NCBI GenBank assembly: GCA_004292515.1 | Contig: RDXB01000032.1 | Span: forward strand, 51,624-115,623 | Origin: Oscillatoriales cyanobacterium | GTDB taxonomy: Bacteria > Cyanobacteriota > Cyanobacteriia > CACIAM-69d | Reading direction: 5' to 3' | Length of the DNA stretch: 64,000 nt | Shown here: piece after piece, positions 1 to 9,359 of the stretch | How positions within the stretch are numbered: position 1 is the first letter of the stretch | Layout of the letters: every line of letters starts with the position of its first letter | Translations under genes and position numbers: made by a program | Notes under the pieces: model-generated | Seen by the model: the letters and a program-made list of their open reading frames with translations, nothing else | The model's database searches: none | What the model was told of the DNA's origin: nothing

Positions 1-317
1 AAACCCAAATTCGCAAGGACGTGACGCGCTACCGGTATGGCGAAGAGGCCCACCTGTCGCTGGCGCTGGAGCGGTTGGGGTTGGCACCGACCAATCCTGA
101 GCGGCCGATGCTGCTGACGGTGGAAGAGGTGGATCTCAACGGTGATTATGGGCTGATTTTGGAATTTGATGCGCCGAAGATGCCCTTTAGTAAATGGGAA
201 ACCAAACGGGACAAGATGGAGCGCTTTTTTGGCCCTGGCATTCGGGCAGAACTGGCTCAAGGCGAAGGGGCGATCGTCCGGCTATCACTGATCGCACCCG
301 CCCAACCGACGACTTAA
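1..317 (+). CDS. C-terminal end of an unidentified protein (5' end outside window)
   Basis: The reading frame is open from the first bases of the window (…TQIRKD then a GTG at 21) to a TAA at 315-317, so this is most likely the last ~105 residues of a longer protein. The GTG at 21 has no convincing ribosome site in front of it. The fragment is soluble and charged, with no membrane segment and no motif I recognise. It ends shortly before a noncoding stretch carrying a dispersed repeat. No function is assigned. Confidence 0.6.
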   Translation, partial: TQIRKDVTRYRYGEEAHLSLALERLGLAPTNPERPMLLTVEEVDLNGDYGLILEFDAPKMPFSKWETKRDKMERFFGPGIRAELAQGEGAIVRLSLIAPAQPTT

Positions 318-655
318 ACCCAGCGGTAACTAGCAGCAGTAGGGTGGGCAATGCCCACCGCCCCAAGGCAGCATCCATCCTCAAAGTCATGATTACCCTC
401 TCCCAAAGTGGTGCAGATCCATTGAGTGATGGATGATTACGTGATCAATGATTGAGTGATGGATGATTGAGTGATGGATGACAGGTAGGCAATGCCCGCC
501 CTACAAGCTGACTGGCTCAACCCAAAAGTGCTGCAAGTGGAAGGGCGCACAGCGGTTGATCCCTACCGGTGCTGGGCTGATCCCAGGTGAAGTAGGGACA
601 TACCGCGTACGCCCTTTAACGATCCATGATCCTATGATCCTAACCAGGCGATCGC
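318..655. repeat. Noncoding spacer with GTAGGGTGGGCAATGCCCACC repeat and short direct repeats
   Basis: No gene is supported here. A copy of the dispersed GTAGGGTGGGCAATGCCCACC motif lies at 339-359, and a shortened, more symmetric version at 485-504. Between them (about 420-480) the unit GATTGAGTGATGGAT recurs two to three times. The spacer separates two genes that converge on it, so it probably also holds their 3' ends. Confidence 0.6.
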
Positions 656-1726
656 CTAGACCAGCGCGGGGACGGCAGCCGGGGCTTCAGTGGGCCAGCG
701 CTTCAGGGCCCGGCCGAAATCGCCCAGCTCGGCCATCAAGCTGTCAAACTGATCCGGTGTCAGCGATTGAGGCCCATCAGACAGGGCCTTCTTAGGGTTC
801 GGGTGAACTTCAATCATCAGCGAGTCACAACCCACCGCCATTGACCCCTTGGCCATGACGGGCACGAAGTGAGCCCAACCCGTGCCGTGGCTGGGATCAA
901 CCATGATCGGCAAGTGGGTTAGGCGACGCAACACGGGCACGGCTGCCAAGTCCAAGTGGTTGCGGGTGTATTGGCGATCAAATGTCCGAATCCCCCGCTC
1001 GCACAGGATCACGTTCGGGTTGCCACCGGCCATGATGTATTCCGCAGCCATCAACCAATCTTCGATCGTGGCGGCCATCCCCCGCTTCAGCAGCACGGGC
1101 TTGTCTTGGGCCCCGATTTGTTTCAGCAGCGAGAAATTCTGCATGTTACGCGCACCCACTTGCAACACATCAGCAACTTCATAGATCTTGTCGAGATCCG
1201 CTGCGTCCATCACTTCGGTGATGATCCCCAAACCGGAAGCGGCCCGGGCCGCCGCCAGCAGTTCCAGAGCGCTCTCGCCGTGGCCTTGGAAAGCGTAAGG
1301 CGAAGTCCGGGGCTTGAACGCACCGCCCCGCAGGAATTGGGCCCCAGCAGCCTTTACGCGCAGGGCCGTTTCCACGATCATTTCTTCGTTTTCCACGGAG
1401 CAGGGGCCCGCCACTACAGCGATCGGGTGGTGCTCCCCGATCGTCACAGGGCCGTTGGGCGTGGGGATCGTCACTTCGCTGGCTTCCCCGTGGCGATATT
1501 CTCGGCTGGCACGCTTGAAGGGTTGTTCAACACGCAGCACCTGTTCAATCCAGGGGCTGACTTCTTCCATCCGTTCGGGATCCATATCAGCAGTGTCGCC
1601 CACTAGGCCGATCACCACCTTATGTTTCCCAACGATTTTTTCGGGATCTAGTCCCCAACTGGTGAACTCTTCGGCCACGCGATCGATTTCTTCAGTCGGT
1701 GCACCCGCACGCATCACAATGATCAT
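656..1726 (-). CDS. aroF: 3-deoxy-7-phosphoheptulonate synthase (DAHP synthase)
   Basis: First enzyme of the shikimate pathway, condensing phosphoenolpyruvate with erythrose 4-phosphate; cytosolic. Of 356 residues, the first ~90 form the small N-terminal domain found in the type I-beta (AroF/AroG of Bacillus/Thermotoga) group. The catalytic barrel follows, with VAGPCSVE (~105-112), KPRTSPYAFQG (~138), LLKRGMA and the late VDPSHGTG phosphate/metal motif. The ATG at 1724-1726 begins MIIVMRAG, the usual start for this group. The gene stands alone; its promoter must lie in the ~300 bp spacer upstream. No AroQ chorismate mutase fusion is visible. Confidence 0.95.
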   Translation of the reverse strand: MIIVMRAGAPTEEIDRVAEEFTSWGLDPEKIVGKHKVVIGLVGDTADMDPERMEEVSPWIEQVLRVEQPFKRASREYRHGEASEVTIPTPNGPVTIGEHHPIAVVAGPCSVENEEMIVETALRVKAAGAQFLRGGAFKPRTSPYAFQGHGESALELLAAARAASGLGIITEVMDAADLDKIYEVADVLQVGARNMQNFSLLKQIGAQDKPVLLKRGMAATIEDWLMAAEYIMAGGNPNVILCERGIRTFDRQYTRNHLDLAAVPVLRRLTHLPIMVDPSHGTGWAHFVPVMAKGSMAVGCDSLMIEVHPNPKKALSDGPQSLTPDQFDSLMAELGDFGRALKRWPTEAPAAVPALV

Positions 1727-2053
1727 GATTTGCAGCCTCTGTTGATAAGTCGGTTAATGGGTCGCTTAATGGGTCGGTCGGTTGGGCAAGGTCAGACAGA
1801 GCAGGTGTCCTGGCGGTCGATCGCACTCCCAGCCAAGGGATCGGAGGAGCGATCAGTGCGATCGAGCCGGAAAGAGTTAGCCCGTAAATGCAGCCAAACC
1901 GCCCACGCGGCTGCCAAACCCTTGCCGCTTCACTGGTAAAAACATCTGCTTGCCTAACACGCCGTTACTCTACCCTTGGGGTTGGTATATCCCTAAAGCG
2001 CACGGAGCCGCCAAGTTGTTGCTTGGCAGCCCCGTTCATGGTCTCTAGTCTAA
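1727..2053. other. Spacer: aroF upstream region and hairpin downstream of the PAM68 gene
   Basis: No gene is supported. An imperfect 12-bp hairpin at 2004-2033 (arms GCCAAG/CTTGGC at the core, loop TTGTTG) lies about 20-50 bases past the end of the minus-strand PAM68 gene. It could end the rpsO-PAM68 transcript, but it lacks a T-run. The rest should contain the aroF promoter; no clear -10/-35 pair was picked out. Confidence 0.4.
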
Positions 2054-2596
2054 TTAAGATTTTTGCTTGTCTCGGGCCGACCGGGCTGCTTGCCAACCTT
2101 TAACCATTCGATCAAAGTTGGTGCGAAACTCGCCGATTCCCCACAAGCTGCCCGTCTGGGTTTCCTCCCAGGAAGACGACAGCACGCCGTAGCTAAGTCC
2201 CAAAACCCCCAGCACCAGGAATCCTAAGCTAGTGCCGAAGACCAGGGAATTGGGCAGGCTAATTTCGGTGCGGGTGTTGACAAAGTAGGCTCCGATGAAG
2301 CTGGAGAAACTCAACACCGTCGGGACACCGCAGAAAACAGCCATCCGCTTGGCCATCCGCTTGCTGATCACATCGGGGATAGCCATCTCTGAGCGCGTAT
2401 AAACCCGCTTCGGGGTTGCCGTTGCCTCAGGGGCGGGCGCTTTGGGCTTGTTGGAAGGGGGCAGCGGGTTCAACTTGCGGGCGGGCGATGCAGCAACCGG
2501 CGGCGATGGCTCGGGGGCAGCCTTCGCCTTGCGCCGTTTACTGGGCTCGAAGGGCAAGCGATCGCGCGGCGATGGATTGGGGGACTCGCCTGACAC
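2054..2596 (-). CDS. PAM68-like photosystem II assembly protein (DUF3464)
   Basis: 180-residue membrane protein of the DUF3464/PAM68 family, which in plants and cyanobacteria helps early PSII assembly in the thylakoid membrane. The first ~85 residues are polar, Pro/Ala/Lys-rich and probably disordered. Two hydrophobic segments follow (about VFCGVPTVLSFSSFIGAYF and LVFGTSLGFLVLGVLGLSYG), then a conserved tail with EETQTGSLWGIGEFR. The start is a GTG at 2594-2596, 15 bases after the rpsO stop codon, so the two genes form a transcription unit. The rpsO-PAM68 neighbourhood is, to my knowledge, common in cyanobacteria. A role in PSII also fits the psbD/psbC genes at the far end of the window, though they are not linked in an operon. 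Confidence 0.85.
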   Translation of the reverse strand: MSGESPNPSPRDRLPFEPSKRRKAKAAPEPSPPVAASPARKLNPLPPSNKPKAPAPEATATPKRVYTRSEMAIPDVISKRMAKRMAVFCGVPTVLSFSSFIGAYFVNTRTEISLPNSLVFGTSLGFLVLGVLGLSYGVLSSSWEETQTGSLWGIGEFRTNFDRMVKGWQAARSARDKQKS

Positions 2597-2610
2597 GATG
2601 AATTAGCTCC

Positions 2611-2880
2611 CTAGCCGCGAATGCCGAGTTTTTTGATCAACGCTTGGTAGCGCGCGCGGTCTTCCTTGAGGATGTAGGCCAGCAGGCGCTTGCGGCGACC
2701 AATAATCATCAACAAGCCTCGGCGGGATGCGTGATCCTTCTTGTTTTTCTTGAGGTGTTCGCTCAATTGCTCGACGCGCGCCGTCAACAGCGCCACTTGC
2801 ACATCCGCCGAGCCGGTATCGGTGCCGTGGGCTTGAAAGTCGTTGATGACGGTTTGTTTGCGCTCTTGTTGCAGGGGCAT
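2611..2880 (-). CDS. rpsO: 30S ribosomal protein S15
   Basis: 89 residues, the normal length for S15, a primary 16S rRNA binder in the platform of the small subunit. Typical features are the start MPLQQERKQTVI, the GSADVQVALLTARVEQLSEHL segment with conserved HLK, the SRRGLLMIIGRRKRLL motif and the end LIKKLGIRG. It is the first gene of the rpsO-PAM68 pair. In many bacteria S15 represses its own translation through the 5' leader; I did not resolve such a structure here. Confidence 0.97.
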   Translation of the reverse strand: MPLQQERKQTVINDFQAHGTDTGSADVQVALLTARVEQLSEHLKKNKKDHASRRGLLMIIGRRKRLLAYILKEDRARYQALIKKLGIRG

Positions 2881-3014
2881 GACGAAGTTTGCGTTCCGTG
2901 CGTTCGTATGTTGGCGTTGGGGAGTTGCTGGGTTGATTCAGCAATTTTTGCAGTTTCTTTGCAGTCTTTTAGGATATCACGCCCGGATGGGAGCGCAAGG
3001 GCGATCACTTCACG

Positions 3015-3042
3015 GGTCGATCGCTTCATGAAGCGATCGACC
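3015..3042. repeat. Perfect 28-bp palindrome with CGATCG cores
   Basis: Bases 3015-3028 are the exact reverse complement of 3029-3042, each arm carrying GGTCGATCGCTTCA. It lies between the start of rpsO and the 3' end of glgB, both on the minus strand. No T-run follows on the minus strand, so a terminator role for glgB is only possible. It may equally be an extruding palindrome or protein site. Confidence 0.7.
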
Positions 3043-3091
3043 GCCGGTCACGCCAAGGAATCTAGCCCCATCCAGGCCAGGGGCGATCGTC

Positions 3092-5395
3092 CTACAGATC
3101 TCCTTCCACATCAGCTTCAGCAGTGGCGGCGCGATCGAGCTTCAACACCAACACACCCAACGGCGGCAAGCACAAATCGATCGAGTAGGGCCGGTTATGG
3201 AACCACCATTCCTCCGCCCATTTGCCACCCAAGTTACCCATGTTGCTGCCGTCATACTTGCGGGCATCGCTATTCATAATTTCGCGATAGAAGCCCAATT
3301 TCGGCACACCCACCCGGTAGTGAGAATGGGGTTGCGGCGTGAAATTACAGACCACCAACACAAAATCTTGGTAATCCTTATTCCAGCGCAAGAACGACAC
3401 CACGCTATGGTTGCTGTCACTGCAATCAATCCACTCAAACCCTTCTTGGCGGCAATCTTGACTGTAGAGACAAGGCTCAGTGCGATAGAGCGTATTGAGA
3501 TCGGACAAGAACTGCTTGAGTTTTTGGTGAGGCTCATATTGCAGTAAATGCCATTCCAAATCTCCCCAAACATTCCACTCACTCCACTGCCCAAACTCCA
3601 TACTCATGAACAGCGTTTTCTTGCCTGGGTGGGTAAACATATAGGCATAGAGACAACGCAAATTCGCGAATTTTTGCCACTCATCACCGGGCACTTTTCC
3701 GAGCATATTGCTCTTGCCATGGACAATTTCATCGTGGGACAGAGCCAACATGAAATTTTCGCTAAAGGCGTACCAAATGCTGAAGGTGACGTTGTTTTGG
3801 TGGAATTGGCGGAACCAGGGATCCATTGAGAAATAGTCGAGGATGTCATGCATCCAGCCCATATTCCACTTCAGGTTGAAGCCCAACCCACCCACATAGG
3901 TTGGCCAAGACACCATTGGCCAAGCGGTGGATTCTTCGGCGATCGACAGAGACCCAGGATAGTAGCTAAACAGCAAATGGTTGGTTTGGCGGAGGAAGTC
4001 CGCTGCTTCGATGTTTTCGCGGCCGCCGTATTGGTTCGTCACCCATTCGCCATCTTTGCGGCAATAGTCAAGGTAGAGCATGGAGGCCACCGCATCGACC
4101 CGAATTCCGTCGATGTGATATTTATCGAACCAAAACAGCGCGTTAGACACCAAGAAGTTACGAACTTCATTGCGGCCGTAATTAAAAATTAGCGTCCCCC
4201 ATTCCTTGTGTTCGCCCTTGCGGGGATCGGAGTGCTCGTAGAGATGAGTGCCATCAAAGTTAGCCAATCCATGGCCATCCTTGGGGAAGTGACCGGGCAC
4301 CCAGTCCACAATTACGCCAATGTCATTTTGGTGACATTGATCGATGAAATACATCAAGTCTTGGGGTGAGCCATAGCGCGATGTGGCAGCATAGTAGCCA
4401 ATCACTTGGTAGCCCCAAGATCCATCAAAGGGGTGCTCGGCAACGGGCAGCAATTCGATATGCGTAAAGCCGAGTTCTTTAACGTAGGGAATCAGTTGAT
4501 CGGCCAGTTCTTTGTAAGTTAAAAACCTAGCGCCGGGTTTCAGTTCCGCCACGGGCACAGGATCGGCGGGAGTGCCGTCGTAGTGCGTGCCGGGGATCGA
4601 GAAGTTGCCATGTAGCCAGGAACCTAGGTGGACTTCGTAGACGGAAACGGGCTGCTCCGTGGGGGATTGGTGGCGGCGGCGATCCATCCAGGCGCTGTCG
4701 TTCCATTGGTAGCGATCGAGGTTGGCCACGATCGAAGCGGTTTTCGGCCGCACTTCCTGTTGAAACCCGTAGGGATCGCTTTTTTCGTAGATGTGGCCTT
4801 CCCAGTTTTTGATCTCAAACTTGTAGGGATCGCCTTCTTTGACACCGGGGATAAACAAATCCCAGATGCCCCCGTCCATTTTCCGCATTTGGTGTTTGCG
4901 GCCGTCCCAATGGTTGAAGTCGCCCAGCACTGAGACGTTGCGCGCGTTGGGGGCCCACACGGCAAAGTAAACGCCGCTCACGCCGTCGATTTCGGTGAGG
5001 TGCGCGCCCAATTTTTCATAGACCCGGTGGTGATTGCCTTCACCAAACAGGTGGATATCAAAGTCTGTGACGAGGGGCGATCGAAACGCATAGGGGTCAT
5101 ACATCACCCGTTCGCGATCGCCTTCTTTGATCCGCAGTTGGTAATTGCTGATCTCATGGCGGGTGATCGTGCATTCAAAGAAGTGGGGATGCTGCACCGA
5201 TTCCATCGGCAGTTCTAGGCGCTCTTCGGGGAAGATTACCCAAGCGGCACTGGCGGTGGGCAAATAGGCCCGAATTGCCCAGGTTGTTTCACCGTCCTGT
5301 TGCGACACCAGGTGCGGGCCCAGGACTTCAAAGGGGTTGTGGTGATAGTTGTGGACGATCCGATCGACTTGATCTTGGGCAATGGTGGGAATCAT
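3092..5395 (-). CDS. glgB: 1,4-alpha-glucan branching enzyme
   Basis: Makes alpha-1,6 branches in glycogen; GH13 family, about 767 residues from the ATG at 5393-5395 ([12 protein letters not shown]). The frame stays open 23 codons further upstream, but that stretch does not look like the family and the chosen start gives the usual length. Order: N-terminal beta domain, CBM48 ([20 protein letters not shown]), then the (beta/alpha)8 barrel. The barrel has GIRVDAV with the nucleophile Asp near residue 434, SIAEEST with the acid/base Glu near 487, and [13 protein letters not shown]-terminal beta domain ends the protein. It is a single gene, with no other glycogen gene next to it. Confidence 0.96.
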   Translation of the reverse strand: MIPTIAQDQVDRIVHNYHHNPFEVLGPHLVSQQDGETTWAIRAYLPTASAAWVIFPEERLELPMESVQHPHFFECTITRHEISNYQLRIKEGDRERVMYDPYAFRSPLVTDFDIHLFGEGNHHRVYEKLGAHLTEIDGVSGVYFAVWAPNARNVSVLGDFNHWDGRKHQMRKMDGGIWDLFIPGVKEGDPYKFEIKNWEGHIYEKSDPYGFQQEVRPKTASIVANLDRYQWNDSAWMDRRRHQSPTEQPVSVYEVHLGSWLHGNFSIPGTHYDGTPADPVPVAELKPGARFLTYKELADQLIPYVKELGFTHIELLPVAEHPFDGSWGYQVIGYYAATSRYGSPQDLMYFIDQCHQNDIGVIVDWVPGHFPKDGHGLANFDGTHLYEHSDPRKGEHKEWGTLIFNYGRNEVRNFLVSNALFWFDKYHIDGIRVDAVASMLYLDYCRKDGEWVTNQYGGRENIEAADFLRQTNHLLFSYYPGSLSIAEESTAWPMVSWPTYVGGLGFNLKWNMGWMHDILDYFSMDPWFRQFHQNNVTFSIWYAFSENFMLALSHDEIVHGKSNMLGKVPGDEWQKFANLRCLYAYMFTHPGKKTLFMSMEFGQWSEWNVWGDLEWHLLQYEPHQKLKQFLSDLNTLYRTEPCLYSQDCRQEGFEWIDCSDSNHSVVSFLRWNKDYQDFVLVVCNFTPQPHSHYRVGVPKLGFYREIMNSDARKYDGSNMGNLGGKWAEEWWFHNRPYSIDLCLPPLGVLVLKLDRAATAEADVEGDL

Positions 5396-5702
5396 AGGGC
5401 GATTGTTTAAAGCAGTGCGGGTTAAAAACAGGGGCGATCGGCAAGCGATCCGTTTTGAGACCATGACCCTGAGGGGCCCTAGGGGGTAGCAGTGTCAAGG
5501 AAAATGGGTCTAGGGGCGATCCCACGAAGATCGACTGCTGCGGCCAATCGACAGGGGGCGCATGGACAGGGCGATCGGAGTCGGGGGCGCATTGATGAAT
5601 AGCTTTCGGCAATTTGATTAATGTTTGCTAACCCTTAGCAACAGAAGGTTGCATCCGGGTTGCACAGACCATAGCAAATGCCCGATCGAGGCTCAAGGGA
5701 AA

Positions 5703-6251
5703 TTAAGGAGCGTGGTAGTCGCCGGACTTCCCGCCGGTTTTGGAAATCAACCGAATGTTTGCGATTTGCATCGACTTTTCTAGCGCCTTTGCCATGTCAT
5801 AAAGGGTCAAGGCGGCTACCGATGCGGCCGTGAGGGCTTCCATTTCAACACCGGTTTCGGCGGCTACTTTAACGGTGGCCCGAATTCGGTAGCCCGGAAG
5901 CTGGCGATCGGGATCGATCGCCACCTGCACCTTGCTCAAGGGCAGCGGGTGACAAAGGGGAATCAGGTTAGCCGTTTGCTTGGCGGCCATGATGCCAGCA
6001 ATCCGAGCAGTCCCAAGCACGTCACCCTTGGGCGCGTTGCCGGACTCGATCGCCTGCAAGGTGGCGGGCAACATGCGCAAACAGGCTTCGGCCACGGCTT
6101 CGCGCGCGGTGGTTGGTTTGGCGGAAACATCGACCATGCGGGCTTCCCCGGCGCGATCGAGATGGGTCAGGGCAGCCCTTGACGACTCGGCCGCGCGATC
6201 GACCTCGGCATCAGACCTCAACGGAGATAAATTTTGGTCGGCACTTGTCAT
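5703..6251 (-). CDS. moaC: Cyclic pyranopterin monophosphate synthase
   Basis: Second step of molybdenum cofactor synthesis, converting the MoaA product to cyclic pyranopterin monophosphate. 182 residues with the full signature: LTHLD…[45 protein letters not shown] and the final KTGGKSG lysine motif. The first ~27 residues precede the usual family start; there is no closer in-frame ATG, so a short disordered N-terminal extension is likely. The gene's product would serve molybdoenzymes such as the sulfite-oxidase-like protein encoded at 57222-57818. Other moa genes are not in the window. Confidence 0.95.
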   Translation of the reverse strand: MTSADQNLSPLRSDAEVDRAAESSRAALTHLDRAGEARMVDVSAKPTTAREAVAEACLRMLPATLQAIESGNAPKGDVLGTARIAGIMAAKQTANLIPLCHPLPLSKVQVAIDPDRQLPGYRIRATVKVAAETGVEMEALTAASVAALTLYDMAKALEKSMQIANIRLISKTGGKSGDYHAP

Positions 6252-6312
6252 GCTCGGGAAAACCTGTGCTATGATTGTTCGGCGCTAAACGGTTAACCAA
6301 CCGCCAAGCCGA

Positions 6313-6385
6313 GGGCGTGTAGCTCAGTGGATAGAGCACGTGACTACGGATCACGGTGTCGGGGGTTCGAATCCCTCCTCGCCCG
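6313..6385 (+). tRNA. tRNA-Arg (anticodon ACG)
   Basis: A 73-base cloverleaf without encoded CCA: acceptor GGGCGTG/CTCGCCC, D arm GCTC…GAGC, anticodon stem CGTGA/TCACG around loop CTACGGA (anticodon ACG), five-base variable loop and T arm with TTCGAAT. The ACG wobble A is expected to be edited to inosine and read CGU/CGC/CGA. The acceptor stem has a U6·U67 mismatch; the more usual cyanobacterial 3' arm would be CACGCCC. Confidence 0.93.
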
Positions 6386-6824
6386 TTTCAAAGACAATAC
6401 GTTAAAACCTTGCTCCCTGCATCGTTTCCCCGGCAATTCACCGAGACGCGATCGCCGCAAGTTTCAACAGTCCCAAAGCCCAGCCAAACGCACCATCGGC
6501 GATCGCCCCTCACCAGGGAATCGATCATAGATGGTGCGCTTTGCGTTAGTTAGTTGATGGGTTGATTGGTTAATTGGCTAATTAATTGATTGGTTAACTG
6601 ATTGACTAGATCTCTCGCTCGCGTCGGCTAGCAGCCCTCATTCCCCGACCCCTTCTCCCAAGTTGAGCGCAGGGCAGCCGGAAATCAAAGTTTTCAGCGA
6701 TTGTGTTGCCGGCTTGCAAGTCTCTCTGCCGACTTGGGAGCGGGATTTAGGGTGAGGGTCGAGATTAGTGAGAGTCGAGATTAGTGTCAGAGGTCTACTG
6801 TTGATTGACTGGCGACTGAGGCGG
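6386..6824. repeat. Noncoding spacer with TGATTGGTTAAT-type low-complexity run and MITE-like repeat
   Basis: No gene is supported. About 6550-6612 is an AT-rich run of TTGATTGGTTAATTGG-like units. Bases 6627-6767 carry an element with left end GGCTAGCAGCCCTCATTCCC and right end GGGATTTAGGGTGAGGGTCG. The two ends are imperfect inverted repeats of each other, and the same ends reappear at about 41280-41602. It looks like a non-autonomous dispersed element. Confidence 0.6.
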
Positions 6825-7733
6825 CTAGGGGGCCACAGGACTCGCTGGGGCCACGGGGCTGGCCTCGGGGGCGGCTGCGGGACTTGGGGCGGCCGTTGCT
6901 TGGGGGCTAGGCTCGGTGGTGGCCAGCTTCCGAATTTCGTCCTTGAAGCGATCGGGGGCAAGGCCGGCCGCCGTAGCAAATAGTGCCTCGGCCTGGCTGC
7001 CCTTGCCCTGGGTTTTGAGCACTAGGGCCTTGGCCAGCACCGGGCGGAAGTCCTTGGGATTGCCTTCGAGGGCTTTGTCAAAGGCGGCGATCGCGTCTTC
7101 GTAGCGCTCCAGCTTCACATACACATCCCCTAGCAGCATCCGCACCGACACCGCATCGGCGCTGTTGGGTTTTTGCTTGTTGGCGGCGATCGCCCGATCG
7201 AGCGCTTCTTGAATCAAGCCCACAGCGGCTTGGGGCCGTTTTTGTTGCACCAGCAGGGTTGCCAGACCTTGGAGGGCTTTTAGGTTGCCCGGTTGGCGAT
7301 CGATCGTGCGGCGGTAGGTAGTGGCGGCGGCTTCCAGTTCACCGGCTTCCGTTTGGGCCTGAGCGAGCAAAATGCTGTAGTCGGGTTCGTCGGGGTTCAG
7401 TTCCGCCAGCTTGGCCAGGGGTTGGATTGCGCCCTTGCGATCGCCCATTTTCAGCCTTGCTTCTAACAGGCCCCGCAACACCGACTGGTTGTCCGGCTCC
7501 CGCTTCAGCACTAATTCATAGCCCTTGATTTCGGCGGCCAACTGCTCGCGTTCGGAGGTGGGAGAGCCGGCCCGTGGACTGGTGGCGGGCGTTGAGGCTT
7601 GGCGCAACCCACCCAAAAAGGGCAACACCGCCAGCCCCACAAAGGCCAGCAACGCCATAAACAGGATGGCGCTGGTGAACCAACGGTTTTGATTCTGTTT
7701 TGTCACGGTTTTTGCCTCGCGATCGGGGCCCAT
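6825..7733 (-). CDS. TPR-repeat protein with N-terminal membrane anchor
   Basis: 302 residues. A single hydrophobic segment (about 18-42, FTSAILFMALLAFVGLAVLP) follows a short basic N-terminus, giving a membrane anchor with the rest outside the lipid. Residues ~65-270 are at least four to five tetratricopeptide repeats (for example SDYSILLAQAQTEAGELEAA-like and ALQGLATLLVQQKRPQAAVG). The tail is Pro/Ala/Ser-rich (about 275-302) and probably disordered. Such proteins act as assembly scaffolds; the partner cannot be told. The ATG at 7733 is used here, but a GTG nine to ten codons in (VTKQNQ) is also possible. Confidence 0.75.
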   Translation of the reverse strand: MGPDREAKTVTKQNQNRWFTSAILFMALLAFVGLAVLPFLGGLRQASTPATSPRAGSPTSEREQLAAEIKGYELVLKREPDNQSVLRGLLEARLKMGDRKGAIQPLAKLAELNPDEPDYSILLAQAQTEAGELEAAATTYRRTIDRQPGNLKALQGLATLLVQQKRPQAAVGLIQEALDRAIAANKQKPNSADAVSVRMLLGDVYVKLERYEDAIAAFDKALEGNPKDFRPVLAKALVLKTQGKGSQAEALFATAAGLAPDRFKDEIRKLATTEPSPQATAAPSPAAAPEASPVAPASPVAP

Positions 7734-8259
7734 AGTTCAGGCCGGGATTCTGGCTGGGGGCAAATCTCAACATCGACCCCGGCAACCAACGGCTCGGGGG
7801 GCGATCGGCGAGACGAACCCACCACACCAGCGATCGCCATTTAACCTGAATTCCGCCCCCTTGTGGGCCCTAGGTCTCCTCCATATTCAAATGTATTCAA
7901 CTGTTGATTAACCCCCAAGCCCGAAAAAGCGCGAAAACTCTACGGACTCCCTTGGGCAATCCGCGCATTCAGTAGAATAGGCAGATTGACAGCCAGCCAC
8001 CAGTAACCCACGTAGCCGCGCGGCTAGGGCACTCCCCAGGGCCGTCCGGTTAATCGCCTTGATCGCTGATCGGGTCGTCGGGTGGGATCACCAGTCGCTC
8101 CGCCGCCATCGTGCCAGAACAGACCACGCCGCTCCCATCGTTCTGCGATAGTGGAGGGCGATCGCCCCTGGTGATGATGCGCTCAGGAACAACAAACATC
8201 CTGATCCTAGTGGCTTGTCATTCCTTCGCTCCTGTCTCCGTTTCCTGCAAGGAGGTCTT
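7734..8259. promoter_or_regulatory. Intergenic region between divergent genes
   Basis: This 526-bp spacer lies between two genes transcribed away from each other, so it must hold both promoters. A TAGAAT at 7973-7978 with TTGGGC at 7952-7957 is a weak candidate for the rightward gene (spacing 15). Just before the rightward start lies a near-ideal Shine-Dalgarno sequence, AAGGAGGT at 8249-8256. No other gene is supported. Confidence 0.4.
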
Positions 8260-9303
8260 ATGTGTCCGCCATCCGAGCCGCCTGCGGCCGAGTCACCCAC
8301 CCCCGACAACGAACCCAAGCGGCCCAATCCGCCGCCTGTCCGCCCCAAGCCCCCAGCAGTCAAGCCCGAGGACGTTCCGCCGCCCCCCGCTGCCAAGGAA
8401 TCGGCCAAGATCGTCAGTGTGCTGAAGCCGGTTCGCAAACCGGTCGAGCCAGTGCCCGTTCCGGCTCCTGCGCCAGTTCCCGCCCCCGAGGCGATCGCCC
8501 CTGCCGACGAACCGGAGCCACTAGGCAACCGCCTACATCCGATTCCTCCACCCAGCGATCCCATGCAGTATCGAGCGATCGGCCTGGTGCGGGGTCGCTA
8601 CGTTCCCTCGGAAGAACGCCTGACCAAGGGCATGTTGGTCGTCGAAAATGGCGTTGAAATTGACTCGGTGCTGCTCGGGCGGGTCATGAGTCTGGTGAAA
8701 AACCACATTGATCTTGAAAAAGAGCACCTGTGGGTGGTCTATCCCCGCACGCGCGAAGATCATCTGCACTTGCAGGTGGTGGGGGTTTGGGAACCGGAAA
8801 CCCTCCATCGTCCCCCGGCTGAGGGTGAGGCAGAAGCCCTTGAACCGGCGGTGGTGGAGGAAGAGTTTTTCTCCATTCGTGGTGAGGTGATGTCACAGCG
8901 AATTGACCAAGAGGCGGTGGTGGTGCGCATTCAACAGTCCCCGCGCCGCCCCGACGATAAGGCCAAGGCCTTTAAAATTCACCTGAAAGGCGTGCTGGGC
9001 GATCGCGCTGTGGGCTATTTCTGGGATGTGCGGGTGAAGCGGGAGGCCGATGTGCTGACGATCGTTCAAGGCACTTCGATCGCCGTGATCCCACCCAAGA
9101 AACGCAAAAAATCGGACTTCGACAACAAACGGGGTGGCCCGCGCCGGTTCAATCGGGGCGATCGACCGGGGGGAAACCGTAGCGATCGGGGCGACCAGCG
9201 CAGTGAGCATCGGGGCGATCGCCCCCCCACGCCGCGCCCCCAACGCAGCCCCGATGGCAAGGCTCCCAAGCCCCGACCGCGCACGGCTCCTCCCGAAAGC
9301 TAG
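8260..9303 (+). CDS. Conserved-looking cyanobacterial protein of unknown function, Pro-rich N-terminus and Arg/Gly-rich tail
   Basis: 347 residues from the ATG at 8260, chosen because AAGGAGGT sits just upstream; the frame is open a little further but without a ribosome site. Three parts are visible. A Pro/Ala-rich disordered N-terminus covers about 1-100. A folded core (about 105-275) begins YRAIGLVRGRYVPSEE and includes IRGEVMSQRIDQEAVVVRIQ and FKIHLKGVL…GYFWDVRV. A basic, low-complexity tail follows, with repeats like RGDRPGGNRSDRGDQR. The tail resembles RNA-binding RGG-type sequence, but this is composition only. I know of no function. Not a membrane protein. Confidence 0.75.
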   Translation: MCPPSEPPAAESPTPDNEPKRPNPPPVRPKPPAVKPEDVPPPPAAKESAKIVSVLKPVRKPVEPVPVPAPAPVPAPEAIAPADEPEPLGNRLHPIPPPSDPMQYRAIGLVRGRYVPSEERLTKGMLVVENGVEIDSVLLGRVMSLVKNHIDLEKEHLWVVYPRTREDHLHLQVVGVWEPETLHRPPAEGEAEALEPAVVEEEFFSIRGEVMSQRIDQEAVVVRIQQSPRRPDDKAKAFKIHLKGVLGDRAVGYFWDVRVKREADVLTIVQGTSIAVIPPKKRKKSDFDNKRGGPRRFNRGDRPGGNRSDRGDQRSEHRGDRPPTPRPQRSPDGKAPKPRPRTAPPES

Positions 9304-9359
9304 GGGAGTTGGCTGATCGGGCCCTTGTCCGATCGCCATGTCAGTTTAAGCAGGAGTGA

